Of a stretch of 64,000 nucleotides of DNA, positions 27,481-37,887 are shown piece after piece. The stretch comes from Chthoniobacteraceae bacterium (GTDB lineage: Bacteria > Verrucomicrobiota > Verrucomicrobiia > Chthoniobacterales > Chthoniobacteraceae): contig JAQGOL010000006.1 of the NCBI GenBank assembly GCA_028293625.1, positions 62,001-126,000 of the forward strand, in the 5' to 3' direction. Made by a program: the position numbers and the translations under genes. The notes under the pieces are model-generated. The model made no database searches, had not been told where the DNA came from, and saw only the letters and a list, made by a program, of their open reading frames with translations. How positions within the stretch are numbered: position 1 is the stretch's first letter; each line of letters begins with the position of its first letter.

Positions 27481-28740
27481 GTGAACAGATTCCCCCAGAT
27501 TTCGTTGTCGTTGTTTGTCCCGTTGTACATGGCCGGCACCGCCCTGGCCCAGCAGGCCGTGCCTACCGGTGAATTCACCAAAATCCAGCTCACCAATCAG
27601 TTCTGGGCGGAGGGCGCCAGCTACGGCGACTTCAATCACGACGGCAAAATGGATGTCGTATATGGCCCGTCCTGGTGGGAAGGGCCCGATTTTACCAAAC
27701 GCCACGCATACGCCGACGATTCGAAAGTTTCGAAAATCAAGAATGCCGACGGCACGGAATCGACTTTCCCGGGATTCAAAGGCGCGCTCAGCAACGAGAA
27801 CGATTACTCGCGCAATTTCCTCGCGTACACTTACGACATCAATGGCGATGGCTGGAGCGACATTCTCATTCTTGGGTTCCCTGGCGAAACCTCCGATTGG
27901 TTTGAAAATCCGCAGGGCAAGGACGGACCTTGGGTAAAACACGTCGCGCTCGATGTCACCGACGGGGAATCCCCGGCGTTTCTCGACGTGAACGGCGACG
28001 GAAAGCCCGAGATTGTTTGCATGTCGCGCGGCTTCATCGGTTACGCGGAGTTTGATCCGAAAAAAGCGGCCGAGAAATGGACATGGCATAACATCTCCAC
28101 CAAGGGCGGCTGGCAACGGTTCACGCACGGATTTGGAGTAGGCGACATCAATGGCGACGGGCGGATGGATATGATCGAGCAGAACGGCTGGTGGGAACAA
28201 CCCGCGTCGTTGGCCGGCGATCCGGTCTGGGCCAAGCACGAGGCGCTTTTTGGAAACGGCGGCGCGCAGATGTTTGCTTACGATGTGAATGGCGACGGCA
28301 AAAACGACGTGATCACGAGCATTGAAGCGCACGGTTACGGATTGGCGTGGTTTGAACAAACCAATGACGGCGGCGCGGTCGGCTGGACCAAGCACCTCAT
28401 CGTTGGAGATAAACCCGAGCAGAATCCGCAGGGGATCAAATTCTCCCAGATGCACGGCATTGATCTCGTCGATATGGATGGCGACGGGCTCAAGGATATC
28501 GTGACCGGCAAACGTTTCTGGGCTCACGGGCCAACCGGCGATAAGGAGCCCGAAGCGGCTCCAGTGCTTTATTGGTTCCAACTCCAGCGCGCAGGCGGGC
28601 AGGCGAGCTTTGTGGGCCACCTCATTGATGACGCTTCGGGCGTCGGCACCCAGGTGCAGGCCGGCGATCTCAACGGAGACAAAAAACCCGATGTCGTGGT
28701 TGGCAACAAGCGCGGCGCTTTCGTCTTTTTGCGCAAATAA
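27481..28740 (+). CDS. Exported FG-GAP/VCBS beta-propeller protein
   Basis: A 419-residue protein with a signal peptide (core LSLFVPLYMAGTALAQ) starting from GTG at 27481; an ATG at 27465 is out of frame. Seven calcium-binding D-x-N-x-D-G-type loops are visible: DFNHDGKMD, DINGDGWSD, DVNGDGKPE, DINGDGRMD, DVNGDGKND, DMDGDGLKD and DLNGDKKPD. They are evenly spaced as expected for a seven-bladed propeller. Such proteins are common exported binding modules in Planctomycetes and Verrucomicrobia. It is co-directional with the preceding cluster but separated from it by 58 bases, so membership is uncertain. Confidence 0.9.
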   Translation: MNRFPQISLSLFVPLYMAGTALAQQAVPTGEFTKIQLTNQFWAEGASYGDFNHDGKMDVVYGPSWWEGPDFTKRHAYADDSKVSKIKNADGTESTFPGFKGALSNENDYSRNFLAYTYDINGDGWSDILILGFPGETSDWFENPQGKDGPWVKHVALDVTDGESPAFLDVNGDGKPEIVCMSRGFIGYAEFDPKKAAEKWTWHNISTKGGWQRFTHGFGVGDINGDGRMDMIEQNGWWEQPASLAGDPVWAKHEALFGNGGAQMFAYDVNGDGKNDVITSIEAHGYGLAWFEQTNDGGAVGWTKHLIVGDKPEQNPQGIKFSQMHGIDLVDMDGDGLKDIVTGKRFWAHGPTGDKEPEAAPVLYWFQLQRAGGQASFVGHLIDDASGVGTQVQAGDLNGDKKPDVVVGNKRGAFVFLRK

Positions 28741-28876
28741 GGCCGCTTTGCCGGGGAGATGGCCGGGATCTGCGGGAGAGCCGTTTTGCGGACGTTCCTT
28801 CTGAGGCTCCGAACGGCGAAATGTGACCGGGAGATTGCCTGACACCCCGGCACTCCATTGTCCCCCGACTAAAACG

Positions 28877-28904
28877 TTGCCTGAGAAAGCAAACCCCATA
28901 CACT
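28877..28904 (+). promoter_or_regulatory. Candidate sigma-70-type promoter of hppA
   Basis: TTGCCT at 28877-28882 and TACACT at 28899-28904, separated by 16 bases, about 30 bases before the hppA start codon. It matches 4/6 at each element. Assignment is by eye. Confidence 0.4.
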
Positions 28905-28935
28905 CCCGCACCTTCTAAAAAACGGACAGATACTT

Positions 28936-31074
28936 ATGCCCCACCCAATTGTAGCGACCTTTCTTGAATCCACCGGTGTTCCTCTCGCTATTGTTTGCGC
29001 GATTATCGCTCTTTGTTTCGCCTTCTACCTGATCCAATCGATCATCGCGGCACCCGCCGGGAATGAGAAGATGAAAGAGATCGCCGCCGCAATTGAGGAA
29101 GGCGCCAAAGCGTATCTCAACCGGCAGATTGCTTCCATCAGCCGGATCGCGGTGGTGATCTTTTTCGTGGTCGGTTTTGCCCGGGATTGGCCGACGGCGA
29201 TTGGCTTCCTGCTTGGAGCGGTTTGCTCGCTCGCAGCCGGTTTTATTGGAATGCGAATCGCGGTCATGGCGAATGTCCGCACGGCCCAGGGCGCGACAGT
29301 AAGCCGCCACAAAGCGATGCAGGCTGCTTTTAATGGCGGTGCGGTAACCGGCCTTCTGGTAGTCGGACTGGCGCTTTTGGTGATCGCTGTTTTTTACGTG
29401 CTGATGGGTTGGATTTCATCCGATAGACAGATCAGCAGCCTGGTGGGCGTGGCGTTGGGCGCTTCTTTAATCAGCGTCTTTGCACGGTTGGGCGGCGGCA
29501 TTTACACCAAGGCGGCCGATGTCGGCGCCGATCTGGTGGGCAAAATTGAGAGCAACCTCGATGAAGATGATCCCCGCAACCCGGCCACCATCGCCGACAA
29601 CGTGGGCGATAATGTCGGCGATTGCGCCGGTATGGCGGCCGATGTTTTTGAGACGTATGCCGTTAGCCTCATCGGGGCGATTCTTGTCGCGGCGCTTGCT
29701 TTAAAAGGAATCCACGCGGCGATTGTTTATCCGTTTGTGCTTGGAGCCATCTCCATCCTCGCGTCGATTGCCGGGGTTTATTACGTCAATATTTCACAAA
29801 CCCGCCCCGGGACCGCGCTCATGGCGGGCGTCGGCGTAAGCAGCCTGATCTCGGCGGTGCTCTTTTATCCGGCCACCGTGATGCTTTTCCCCAATGCGAT
29901 CCCGATGGGCAACCGCATGGTGACTTCAGGCGACCTTTATCTTTCCTCCCTCATCGGCCTCGTCATGACGGGGGTCGTCGTGGTGATCACCAACTATTAT
30001 ACTTCAACGGCTTATGCGCCGGTTCGCAAGATCGCCAAGGCGTCCGAAACCGGCCACGCCACCAACATCATCGCCGGCCTCGCCCTTGGGCAGCACGCGA
30101 CCGCCTTGCCGGTGCTCTTCATCGGCGCCGCGATCTGGGGGAGCTTCCATTTTGCCGGTCTCTACGGGGTGGCCGTTGCCGTGATGGCGATGCTTTCGAT
30201 GGCTGGAATTATCATCTCGCTTGATGCGTTTGGGCCGATCACAGACAACGCGGGCGGCATCGCTGTCATGAGCGGGTTGCCAAAAGAAGTGCGTGTCATC
30301 ACCGACGATCTCGATGCGGTCGGCAACACGATGAAGGCGGTGACCAAAGGTTACGCGGTTGCTTCCGCCGGATTGGCCGCGTTGGTGCTCTTTGGCTCGT
30401 ATGCCGCCGAACTGAGCGATCATCTTTTCAGGACCTGGCACGCTTTGCCCGCGAATGTGCATGCTGATGCCGCCGCCATCGCCGACAAGATGCATGAAAT
30501 CGAGGCGTCGCTGACGTTCTCCCTGAGCGATCCGCATGTCATCATCGGACTGTTTATCGGCGGATTGCTTCCGTTCATGTTCGCCGCTTTCAGCATGGAT
30601 GCGGTCGGCAAGGCGGCCGGTGCCGTCGTCAATGAAGTGCGCCGCCAGCTCAAGGCAAAACCCGGGATTCTGCGCGGGGAAGACAAGCCCGATTACGGCG
30701 TTTGCGTCGACATCGTGACCAAGGCCGCGCTTCGCGAAATGATTCTGCCCGCGCTATTGCCGGTGCTGGTGGTGGTGCTCGTGGCGTGTTTGCCGGGGCT
30801 TGGAAAAGTGGTGCTCGGCGGGGTGCTTGTCGGCACGATTGTCACCGGCCTTTTTGTCGCCATCTCAATGACTTCGAGCGGAGGCGCCTGGGATAACGCC
30901 AAAAAATATATCGAGGAAGGCAACCACGGTGGCAAAGGCTCGCCTTCGCATCAGGCGGCCGTGACCGGCGACACCGTTGGCGATCCTTACAAGGACACTT
31001 CCGGACCTGCGATCAATCCGATGATCAAGGTCGTTAACATCGTTGCGATCCTCATTATCCCGATCTTCTTTTAA
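28936..31074 (+). CDS. hppA: K+-independent H+-translocating membrane pyrophosphatase
   Basis: A 712-residue polytopic membrane protein that couples PPi hydrolysis to proton export. The signature [19 protein letters not shown] is complete near residues 218-236, preceded by the catalytic-loop residues [12 protein letters not shown]-terminal acidic and Lys residues ([15 protein letters not shown]) are present. The segment GNTMKAVT near residues 462-469 has Lys and Thr at the two positions that separate K+-independent proton pumps (K, T) from K+-dependent enzymes (A, G). This indicates a K+-independent H+-PPase. A 195-base upstream gap holds a candidate promoter. Confidence 0.97.
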   Translation: MPHPIVATFLESTGVPLAIVCAIIALCFAFYLIQSIIAAPAGNEKMKEIAAAIEEGAKAYLNRQIASISRIAVVIFFVVGFARDWPTAIGFLLGAVCSLAAGFIGMRIAVMANVRTAQGATVSRHKAMQAAFNGGAVTGLLVVGLALLVIAVFYVLMGWISSDRQISSLVGVALGASLISVFARLGGGIYTKAADVGADLVGKIESNLDEDDPRNPATIADNVGDNVGDCAGMAADVFETYAVSLIGAILVAALALKGIHAAIVYPFVLGAISILASIAGVYYVNISQTRPGTALMAGVGVSSLISAVLFYPATVMLFPNAIPMGNRMVTSGDLYLSSLIGLVMTGVVVVITNYYTSTAYAPVRKIAKASETGHATNIIAGLALGQHATALPVLFIGAAIWGSFHFAGLYGVAVAVMAMLSMAGIIISLDAFGPITDNAGGIAVMSGLPKEVRVITDDLDAVGNTMKAVTKGYAVASAGLAALVLFGSYAAELSDHLFRTWHALPANVHADAAAIADKMHEIEASLTFSLSDPHVIIGLFIGGLLPFMFAAFSMDAVGKAAGAVVNEVRRQLKAKPGILRGEDKPDYGVCVDIVTKAALREMILPALLPVLVVVLVACLPGLGKVVLGGVLVGTIVTGLFVAISMTSSGGAWDNAKKYIEEGNHGGKGSPSHQAAVTGDTVGDPYKDTSGPAINPMIKVVNIVAILIIPIFF

Positions 31075-31127
31075 AAAGCAGCGGGCCGCAGAAACGGGGA
31101 CCCCCCCGAACCCCCCAAACATGAATT

Positions 31128-32345
31128 ATGAAGGCCCTTTTTCTTACCAATGAGTTTCCGCCCACCATCTACGGTGGCGCCGGAGTCCACGTCGATTACC
31201 TCAGCCGGGAGCTTTCCAAGCTGATAGAAATCGAGGCGCGCTGTTACGGTGAAGCCCACCGGGAGATACGCGTTGATTTTCCCTCTTTAAAAGCGACCGG
31301 ATTCGGGCTCGATACCTCGGAATATACCGCGCCCAAGCAGCTTCATTCCATCTTTGGCGCCGTCCAGCGTTGCGTCGATTGGAACTCAACGAATATCGAC
31401 GCCGATATCGTTCATCTCCATACCTGGTACACACATTTCGGCGGGATCCTGGCCAAGCTCAATTATGGCATCCCGATGGTGCTGACGGTCCATTCGCTTG
31501 AACCGTTGCGTCCGTGGAAACGCGAGCAACTTGGCGGCGGCTACGATTTTTCCTGCTGGGTTGAGAAAACCGCCATTGAGATGGCCGACGCCGTGATTGC
31601 AGTTTCAAGCGAGACGAAGGCGGACGTTTTGCGGCTCTTTAACGTGGATGAAAAGAAGGTGCACGTCATCTACAACGGGATCGACCTGGCGGAATATCAG
31701 CCGGTCAAGACCACCGAGGCGCTGCGCAAATACGGGATCGATCCGAACGTGCCATTTGTTCTTTTTGTCGGCCGGATCACGCGGCAAAAGGGGATTGTCC
31801 ATTTGGTGAATGCAATCAAGTCGATGGATCCCGGCTTCCAGATCGTGCTTTGCGCCGGCGCTCCCGATACACCCGAGATCGCGCGTGAAATGAAAGCCGC
31901 CGTCGATGAAGCACGCGCGCATCGGGGTGAAATCATCTGGATTGAGGAGATGGTCAATAAAGCGACCGTCTATGAGCTTTACTCGCACGCGGCGGTATTT
32001 TGCTGCCCGTCCATTTACGAGCCGTTTGGCATTATCAATTTGGAGGCGATGGCGTGCGAAACCGCGGTGGTGGCAAGCGCGGTTGGAGGAATCAAGGAAG
32101 TCGTCGTGCATGGGGAGACTGGTTACCTCGTGCCGATCGAGCAGATGACCGAGAGTCCATTTGAGCCGATGAATCCCGAGCAGTTCTCCAAAGACCTGGC
32201 CGCCCGGATCAATGAGCTGATGGCTGATCCGGCGTTGCGGGAAAAAATGGGGAAAGCGGGCCGGCGCCGCGCGGTGGAGAAGTTCTCCTGGGAATCGATC
32301 GCGCAACAGACCCACGCCCTTTACAAGTCACTGCTCAAACAGTGA
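31128..32345 (+). CDS. Glycogen synthase, actinobacterial (GT4) type
   Basis: A 405-residue GT-B glycosyltransferase. The N-terminus FLTNEFPPTIYGGAGVHV matches the Corynebacterium-type glycogen synthase (GT4), not the classical GT5 GlgA (about 475 residues, KTGGLADV). The donor-binding region YEPFGIINLEAMACETAVVAS near residues 297-317 has the retaining-GT E-x7-E motif. Family members use ADP-glucose or make maltose-1-phosphate (GlgM); which applies here cannot be told. C-rich runs (ACCCCCCC and ACCCCCC) lie just before the start and no Shine-Dalgarno is present. It sits 53 bases after hppA, so the two may be co-transcribed. Confidence 0.85.
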   Translation: MKALFLTNEFPPTIYGGAGVHVDYLSRELSKLIEIEARCYGEAHREIRVDFPSLKATGFGLDTSEYTAPKQLHSIFGAVQRCVDWNSTNIDADIVHLHTWYTHFGGILAKLNYGIPMVLTVHSLEPLRPWKREQLGGGYDFSCWVEKTAIEMADAVIAVSSETKADVLRLFNVDEKKVHVIYNGIDLAEYQPVKTTEALRKYGIDPNVPFVLFVGRITRQKGIVHLVNAIKSMDPGFQIVLCAGAPDTPEIAREMKAAVDEARAHRGEIIWIEEMVNKATVYELYSHAAVFCCPSIYEPFGIINLEAMACETAVVASAVGGIKEVVVHGETGYLVPIEQMTESPFEPMNPEQFSKDLAARINELMADPALREKMGKAGRRRAVEKFSWESIAQQTHALYKSLLKQ

Positions 32346-32466
32346 AAGCGGGTTGGTAAAACTGGCGGCTATCGGGCAGGTGGCGTTTCCTGTGCTTGTC
32401 AGGGAGGCGCTGGCAGGTAGGTTCTTACCCCGCGCCCAAGCCTGGGTGCCTTGAAAGCCCATCTCC

Positions 32467-33681
32467 ATGTTCCTTGATCATATTAGAATCCACGCAAAAG
32501 CCGGTGACGGCGGACGTGGCTGCGTCAGTTTCCGCCGCGAATCGTTCGTTCCACGTGGAGGCCCCGATGGCGGTGATGGCGGCCGCGGCGGCCACGTCAT
32601 CTTTCGCGCCGATACGCACGTCGATAGCCTGACTCCCTTTTTCTACGAGCCGATTGTCAAAGCCCGCAATGGCGAACACGGAATGGGCCGGCAATGCTCC
32701 GGTAAATCCGCACAGGACAAAATCGTGCCTGTGCCGGTTGGAACCATTATTTACCGGGTGCCGACCGCGCCGAAGCTGGAAGGCCTTGAGGCGTCGGTCG
32801 CATATGGGACGGACTCGACATTTGTCGATCTCTCGCAATCTCCTCAGGACGCGGAGGTTCCTTTTGAAGTGCGCCGCGGCGCGTCGATTGATCCCTCAGA
32901 ATTGGAGATCGTCGCCGATCTGACGCAGGTCGGGCAGGAGTTCATCCTTTGCAAAGGCGGCAAGGGCGGCATTGGGAACGTGCATTTTAAGAGTTCACGG
33001 AATCGGGTCCCAACGCAGTACACCGAGGGGGTGGAAGGGGAGGAAGGCGATTTTTACCTCGAGCTGCGCAAGATTGCCGACGCGGGTTTGGTTGGTTATC
33101 CCAACGCCGGTAAATCGACGTTGCTTGGAAAAATCTCGGCGGCGCATCCGAAGGTGGCCGCATATCCTTTTACCACGCTGACCCCGCATATCGGCGTGGT
33201 GGAGCTGAACGGCGCCGATCGCGTAACCGTGGCCGATATTCCCGGCCTGATTGAAGGCGCCCACGCCAATGTCGGCCTGGGCCACGATTTTTTACGCCAT
33301 ATCGTGCGCTGCAAATTGCTGCTTTTTGTCCTCGATATGGCTGGCAGCGAAGGGCGCGAGCCGATTGAGGATTTGCAGAAATTGCGCAAGGAACTCGACC
33401 TTCACGATCCGAAACTGAGCGAACGGCCGTGGATTATCGTGGCCAATAAGATGGACATGCCTGAAGCGGCCGAGAAACTTGAGCATTTCAAAGGCCGTTA
33501 TAAGAAGGTCGAGATCATCCCGATCAGCGCCGAGGAAGGCGAGGGGATCGAGGCGCTCAAAAAACGGATCGGCGAACTGGTGAGCGAACTGACTCCTCTG
33601 CAGCCGGAACCGGTGATCGAAGAGCCGGCGCTCCCGGAAGAAGCCGGGCATCCCGAAGAGGAAGCCGGACCTCTCGAATAG
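32467..33681 (+). CDS. obgE: Obg family GTPase
   Basis: A 404-residue ribosome-associated GTPase. The N-terminal glycine-rich Obg fold is typical (DHIRIHAKAGDGGRGCVSFRRE, then GGPDGGDGGRGG). G-domain motifs are intact: G1 GYPNAGKST (about 208-216), G3 DIPGLIEGAH, G4 NKMD and G5 ISAEEG. The C-terminal tail is short, acidic and Pro-rich, without a clear OCT domain. ObgE acts in 50S maturation and stringent-response control. The usual rplU-rpmA neighbours are absent here. Preceded by a 121-base gap with no recognised signal. Confidence 0.97.
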   Translation: MFLDHIRIHAKAGDGGRGCVSFRRESFVPRGGPDGGDGGRGGHVIFRADTHVDSLTPFFYEPIVKARNGEHGMGRQCSGKSAQDKIVPVPVGTIIYRVPTAPKLEGLEASVAYGTDSTFVDLSQSPQDAEVPFEVRRGASIDPSELEIVADLTQVGQEFILCKGGKGGIGNVHFKSSRNRVPTQYTEGVEGEEGDFYLELRKIADAGLVGYPNAGKSTLLGKISAAHPKVAAYPFTTLTPHIGVVELNGADRVTVADIPGLIEGAHANVGLGHDFLRHIVRCKLLLFVLDMAGSEGREPIEDLQKLRKELDLHDPKLSERPWIIVANKMDMPEAAEKLEHFKGRYKKVEIIPISAEEGEGIEALKKRIGELVSELTPLQPEPVIEEPALPEEAGHPEEEAGPLE

Positions 33682-33750
33682 CGCGCCGCTTACTTTTGAC
33701 GAGACACAGCTTGGCGCATCGGCACGCGGCTCCTATCTTTTCCGCCTCTC

Positions 33751-35292
33751 ATGAAAAGCGCTGTTCTCGGTTTGAAGAAAAAAGGCATCTGCTACCTGGC
33801 AGGAGCGGGTCCGGGGGATCTCGGACTTGTGACTTTAAAAGTAAAAGAAGTGGTCGGAAAAGCGGAGGTGCTCGTCTTCGATTACCTCTGCAACCCGGAG
33901 ATTCTCAAATGGGCACCTCCGGGCACCGAGATCATTTATGCCGGGAAAAAAGCCGGGCAGCACACTCTTAAACAGGAGGAGATCGATACGTTGCTGGTTG
34001 AGAAAACCGCGGCGGGCAAATTTGTCGTACGTTTAAAAGGCGGCGATCCCTTTTTATTCGGACGCGGTGGCGAGGAGGCGATGGCGCTTGCCGCGGCCGG
34101 TCTTAAATTTGAGATCATTCCGGGAGTTACTTCCGCGCTTGCCGCGCCGGCTTACGCGGGCATTCCGGTTACGCATCGGGAGCACACTTCGCAGCTGACG
34201 ATTTTTACCGGGCACGAAGATCCCACCAAGCCGGAGAGTTCGTTGGATTACGAGCGGCTCGCAACCCAGCCCGGCACCAAGGTGATGCTGATGGGCGTGG
34301 AACGGATTGCGCGGATCACCGAGCAACTCCTTGCAAAAGGCGCCTCGCCGGAAATGCCGGTGGCGCTCGTGCGCTGGGGAACCACCGGCAAGCAGAAAAC
34401 GTTGCGGGGTACGCTGGCCGATATCGCCGCCAAGGTGGCCGAAACCGGATTCGCCGCGCCGGCCGTGGCGGTATTCGGCGATGTGGTGACGTTGCGCGAT
34501 TCGCTCAATTGGTTTGAAACGCGGCCGCTTTTTGGCAAACGGGTCGTCGTGACCCGGACCCGAAAGCAGGCAAGCGGGTTGAGCAACGAGCTGCGTGAAC
34601 TCGGCGCCGACGTGCTTGAAGTGCCAACCATCCGGATTGAGCCGCCGCTTAATCTCATGGAATTTGGCCAGCTCGTGCAGGATTCCCATTCCTACGACTG
34701 GGTTGTTTTTACCAGTCCGAACGGGGTCGATGCGTTCTTCGAGATGTTTTTCAAACTCTACAGCGATTTGCGCGAGATCGGCGGCGCACGGATCGCGGCG
34801 ATCGGGCCAGCCACGGCAGCGCGCATCCGGGAGCTCCATCTCAAAGTCGATTTGCAGCCAAAAGAATACGTCGCCGAGGGCGTGATCAAAGCGTTTCAGG
34901 AAGATAGTTCCGTTGAAAACCTGCGCTTTCTCGTCGTGCATCCCGAGCAGGCCCGCGATGTGTTAACGGCGGGACTCAGCAAGCTTGGCGCCATCGTCGA
35001 TGAGGCGATTGCGTATCGCACGGTGCCGGAAACCGAAGACTCCAGCGGGGCTCGGGCGCGCCTTGCGAATGAAGGGGCCGATCTGATCACCTTCACGAGC
35101 TCGTCCACGGTGGAGAACTTTCTCGCCTTGAAATTGCCATTGCCGGCCGGATTAAAAACGGCGTCAATTGGCCCGGTGACTTCCAAGACGATGCGTGAGC
35201 ACGGGTTGAAGGTCGACATCGAGGCGAAGGAATTCGATATTCCCGGATTGCTCAAGGCCATTGCCGAGCATTACCACGGCCCCGGGGCATAG
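33751..35292 (+). CDS. Fused uroporphyrinogen-III C-methyltransferase / uroporphyrinogen-III synthase
   Basis: A 513-residue bifunctional protein. Residues about 10-250 are the SAM-dependent methyltransferase CobA/SUMT (GAGPGDLGLVTLK, then VRLKGGDPFLFGRGGEEA, then PVTHR). Residues about 262-505 are HemD-like uroporphyrinogen-III synthase (VVVTRTRKQASGLS, then DWVVFTSPNGVDAFFE, then ITFTSSSTVENF). CobA-HemD fusions link the closure of the tetrapyrrole ring to precorrin-2 formation and occur in several phyla. No other heme or siroheme gene is in the window. I keep the ATG at 33751; KKKGICYL is the typical family beginning just inside. It follows obgE by 69 bases. Confidence 0.95.
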   Translation: MKSAVLGLKKKGICYLAGAGPGDLGLVTLKVKEVVGKAEVLVFDYLCNPEILKWAPPGTEIIYAGKKAGQHTLKQEEIDTLLVEKTAAGKFVVRLKGGDPFLFGRGGEEAMALAAAGLKFEIIPGVTSALAAPAYAGIPVTHREHTSQLTIFTGHEDPTKPESSLDYERLATQPGTKVMLMGVERIARITEQLLAKGASPEMPVALVRWGTTGKQKTLRGTLADIAAKVAETGFAAPAVAVFGDVVTLRDSLNWFETRPLFGKRVVVTRTRKQASGLSNELRELGADVLEVPTIRIEPPLNLMEFGQLVQDSHSYDWVVFTSPNGVDAFFEMFFKLYSDLREIGGARIAAIGPATAARIRELHLKVDLQPKEYVAEGVIKAFQEDSSVENLRFLVVHPEQARDVLTAGLSKLGAIVDEAIAYRTVPETEDSSGARARLANEGADLITFTSSSTVENFLALKLPLPAGLKTASIGPVTSKTMREHGLKVDIEAKEFDIPGLLKAIAEHYHGPGA

Positions 35293-35363
35293 TTTTCAAG
35301 AGGCGCAACGAAGAATTGCCGCAAATTCCGTGTGATTGGCAAGCAACTCGCTTATAGCGAATA

Positions 35364-36200
35364 ATGCCCCAGCCCGACGACGATTTGGAAATGGATTTCG
35401 ATGCGCAGTTGCGCGGATTGTTTCAAGAAGCGGAGCACGATATGGAGACCCGCGCCGCGGCTGCGCGCCACGTGGAGCCGACCCGCAAACAACGCGCCAT
35501 TGTGGAGATAAGCGTGCCGATGCCGGAGCCCGTGGCGGAACCTCACGCTGGGGTTCCTCTCTCGCAGATGCTTCGTCCCATCGTGCTTGGATTGGAAGCG
35601 CTGGTGCGTGCCAGCGGCGATCATGCGCTGGTGTTGGGCAAGCTCGATAGAAGGCTCAAGGATGCGGCGGAAGCCGAGCAGGAGTTGCCGAAGATTATGG
35701 CCGAGATGCGCGGCACATTGGATGCGAAGGGGGGCGTGAACCAGCAGATGTTTGATGCGCTTTATACCGAACTGCGCGGCTACAAGGACGGGTTTCTTCT
35801 CGAGTCGGTGCATCGGCCGATCATTCGCGACATTATTTCGCTCTACGACGAGCAGGTGGAGATCCATCGGCAGATGAGCGCGACGCTCGCCGAGCATGCC
35901 GCCCAGAGCGATCTCCCTTTTTTCGCCCGTTTGCAGACGCTCGAAACCAACCTGGCGCATAATATCGCTTTTGTGATCGAAGTCCTCGCCCGGCTTGATG
36001 TGGTGCCGGTCGCCCCGGGGACCGGCAAACTCGACAAGCGCACCCAGCGCACTGTGGCGCTGGAGTTTGTGGAGAGCCCCGAAGAGGATTCCGTGGTCGC
36101 CCGAAGCGTGAAATGCGGCTTTCTTTGGAAGGAACGTCTCCTGCGTCCCGAAGAGGTCGTGACAAAGAAATGGAAAGAGGGCTTGCTCAGCGGTGCATAG
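35364..36200 (+). CDS. GrpE-like nucleotide exchange factor
   Basis: A 278-residue protein: a variable N-terminus (1-80), a long helical region with probable coiled coil (about 80-190), and a small beta domain at the C-terminus. The ending VKCGFLWKERLLRPEEVVTKKW matches the GrpE head that contacts Hsp70 (canonical G-Y-x(6)-R-x-L-R-P-A-x-V). It is longer and much more divergent than housekeeping GrpE (about 190-200 residues). It is followed after 103 bases by a second, lidless Hsp70, which supports a dedicated exchange factor role. The start ATG at 35364 has no Shine-Dalgarno. Confidence 0.72.
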   Translation: MPQPDDDLEMDFDAQLRGLFQEAEHDMETRAAAARHVEPTRKQRAIVEISVPMPEPVAEPHAGVPLSQMLRPIVLGLEALVRASGDHALVLGKLDRRLKDAAEAEQELPKIMAEMRGTLDAKGGVNQQMFDALYTELRGYKDGFLLESVHRPIIRDIISLYDEQVEIHRQMSATLAEHAAQSDLPFFARLQTLETNLAHNIAFVIEVLARLDVVPVAPGTGKLDKRTQRTVALEFVESPEEDSVVARSVKCGFLWKERLLRPEEVVTKKWKEGLLSGA

Positions 36201-36303
36201 CCAGCGACCCCTACTTCACGTTTGCTTCGGTAGACATGAAATCGGAAATGCGCATAAGTAAGCCCCCCCGCTTTTTCCCTCTTCGACTGAGTTCTGTCCT
36301 TCC

Positions 36304-37887
36304 ATGACTTCCTCCGAAAAATTCAAGACCCCTCGCAAGGTTGTCGGCATTGATCTTGGCACCACTTTCAGTGCCATTGCCCATATCGACGCCTATGGCA
36401 AACCGCAGATGATTCCCAATGCCGAGAGTGAGCGGATCACCCCTTCGGTGATTCTGTTCGATGGCCAGAATGCCATCGTCGGCACCATGGCCAAACAAAA
36501 CTCGGTGGCGGAGCCCGAGAAGATTGTCGATTTTGTGAAGCGCGAAATGGGCAAGAGCAAGGCCCAGTTCCATCGCGAGTTTAATGGGAAGATTTATTCA
36601 GCCGAAGAACTCTCGGCATTGATCATCAGGAAACTCAAAAACGATGCGGAAAAGTATTTGGGTGAAGCGGTGACCGATGTGGTGATCACGGTTCCGGCGT
36701 ATTTTAACGATGCCGAACGCACGGCGACGCTTCATGCCGGACAATTGGCCGGGCTCAATGTTTTGCAGGTGATCAACGAGCCGACCGCGGCGGCGCTCGC
36801 TTACGGACTCGACAAGCTCGATTGCAATCAGACCGTCTTTGTCTTCGATCTTGGCGGCGGCACGTTCGACGTCACGATCATGCGGATCGAGAACGACCAT
36901 ATCCGCATGCTTGCAAGCAATGGCGATCATCGGCTTGGCGGTAAGGATTGGGACGATGTGATCGTCAACTGGGTGGCCGAGGAGTTCGACGCGCAGCACG
37001 GGGAAAATCCGCTGCTCGATCTTCAAAGTTATCAGGATCTTTATAACCGGGCGCTCATGGCCAAGACCCAGCTCTCCAGCCGTTCCCGCACAACGGTGGT
37101 TCAGAGTTTTAACGGCAGAAGCGTCAAACTCGATATCACCAACGTCGAGTTTGAAAAGCGTTGCCGGCATCTGCTCGAAAAATGCAAGACCATCTGCGAG
37201 ATCGTCATGCAGGAAGCCGGCCTCACCTGGCCGCAAATCGATCGCATCCTGCTCACCGGCGGCATGACCCGGATGCCGAGCGTGCGTGAAATGATCACGC
37301 AGCTAACCGATGTGCCCGCGGCGGATCACGTCAGTCCTGATGAAGCGGTGGCGCTGGGTGCTGCCATTCAGGGGATCCTGGGGCTTTTGTCCGAGGAAGA
37401 CAAAGCGGGCAAACGGGTGCTGCCGAGCGAGGTGCGCGATCAGTTTTCAACCGATAACGGTTCATTGATTAAAGTCACCAATATCACCACGCACACCCTG
37501 GGCGTCGTGCTCTGGGATGACGCCAAGGTCGAGGAATACGTTTTCCCGATGATTTTGAAGATGACCGCGATGCCTGCCGAGATGAAGAACTCGTTCGGCA
37601 CGGCCAAGGCGAACATGAAAAATGCCATCGTGCGCGTGGTGGAGGGGGAAAGCACCGTGCCTTCCGAATGCACGCCCCTCGGTATTTGTGACATTGAATT
37701 GCCGCCCTTTTTGCCGAAGGGCTCGCCGGTGGAGCTTACTTACAGCTATAATGAAAATCAGCTTCTGGAAGTGATCGTCGACGCTTACGGCCGGCAGAAT
37801 CGCGTGCAGATTGCGCGCAACACCGGGCTCTCGGAAGGCGAGATTGAAATGGCGACCGCCGATTTGCAGCTTATCACCGTCATGTGA
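36304..37887 (+). CDS. DnaK-like Hsp70 lacking the C-terminal lid
   Basis: A 527-residue Hsp70. The ATPase domain is complete ([42 protein letters not shown]) and the beta substrate-binding domain is recognisable (about 400-510, TTHTLGVVLWDD), but the protein ends there. The helical lid of about 100 residues and the acidic tail seen in DnaK are missing. The linker and pocket are divergent, so its clients may be narrow. This is the second Hsp70 of the window; it is distinct from the HscA-like protein at 7068-8894 and shares no close neighbour pattern. It lies between a GrpE-like gene and an FGE-fold gene, with no J-protein here. Confidence 0.93.
   Translation: MTSSEKFKTPRKVVGIDLGTTFSAIAHIDAYGKPQMIPNAESERITPSVILFDGQNAIVGTMAKQNSVAEPEKIVDFVKREMGKSKAQFHREFNGKIYSAEELSALIIRKLKNDAEKYLGEAVTDVVITVPAYFNDAERTATLHAGQLAGLNVLQVINEPTAAALAYGLDKLDCNQTVFVFDLGGGTFDVTIMRIENDHIRMLASNGDHRLGGKDWDDVIVNWVAEEFDAQHGENPLLDLQSYQDLYNRALMAKTQLSSRSRTTVVQSFNGRSVKLDITNVEFEKRCRHLLEKCKTICEIVMQEAGLTWPQIDRILLTGGMTRMPSVREMITQLTDVPAADHVSPDEAVALGAAIQGILGLLSEEDKAGKRVLPSEVRDQFSTDNGSLIKVTNITTHTLGVVLWDDAKVEEYVFPMILKMTAMPAEMKNSFGTAKANMKNAIVRVVEGESTVPSECTPLGICDIELPPFLPKGSPVELTYSYNENQLLEVIVDAYGRQNRVQIARNTGLSEGEIEMATADLQLITVM

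Noticed and set aside
27463-28911. Open frame of 482 codons on the minus strand over the FG-GAP gene
   Set aside because: The plus strand has a signal peptide and seven calcium loops; the antisense translation has none of the marks of a protein family.
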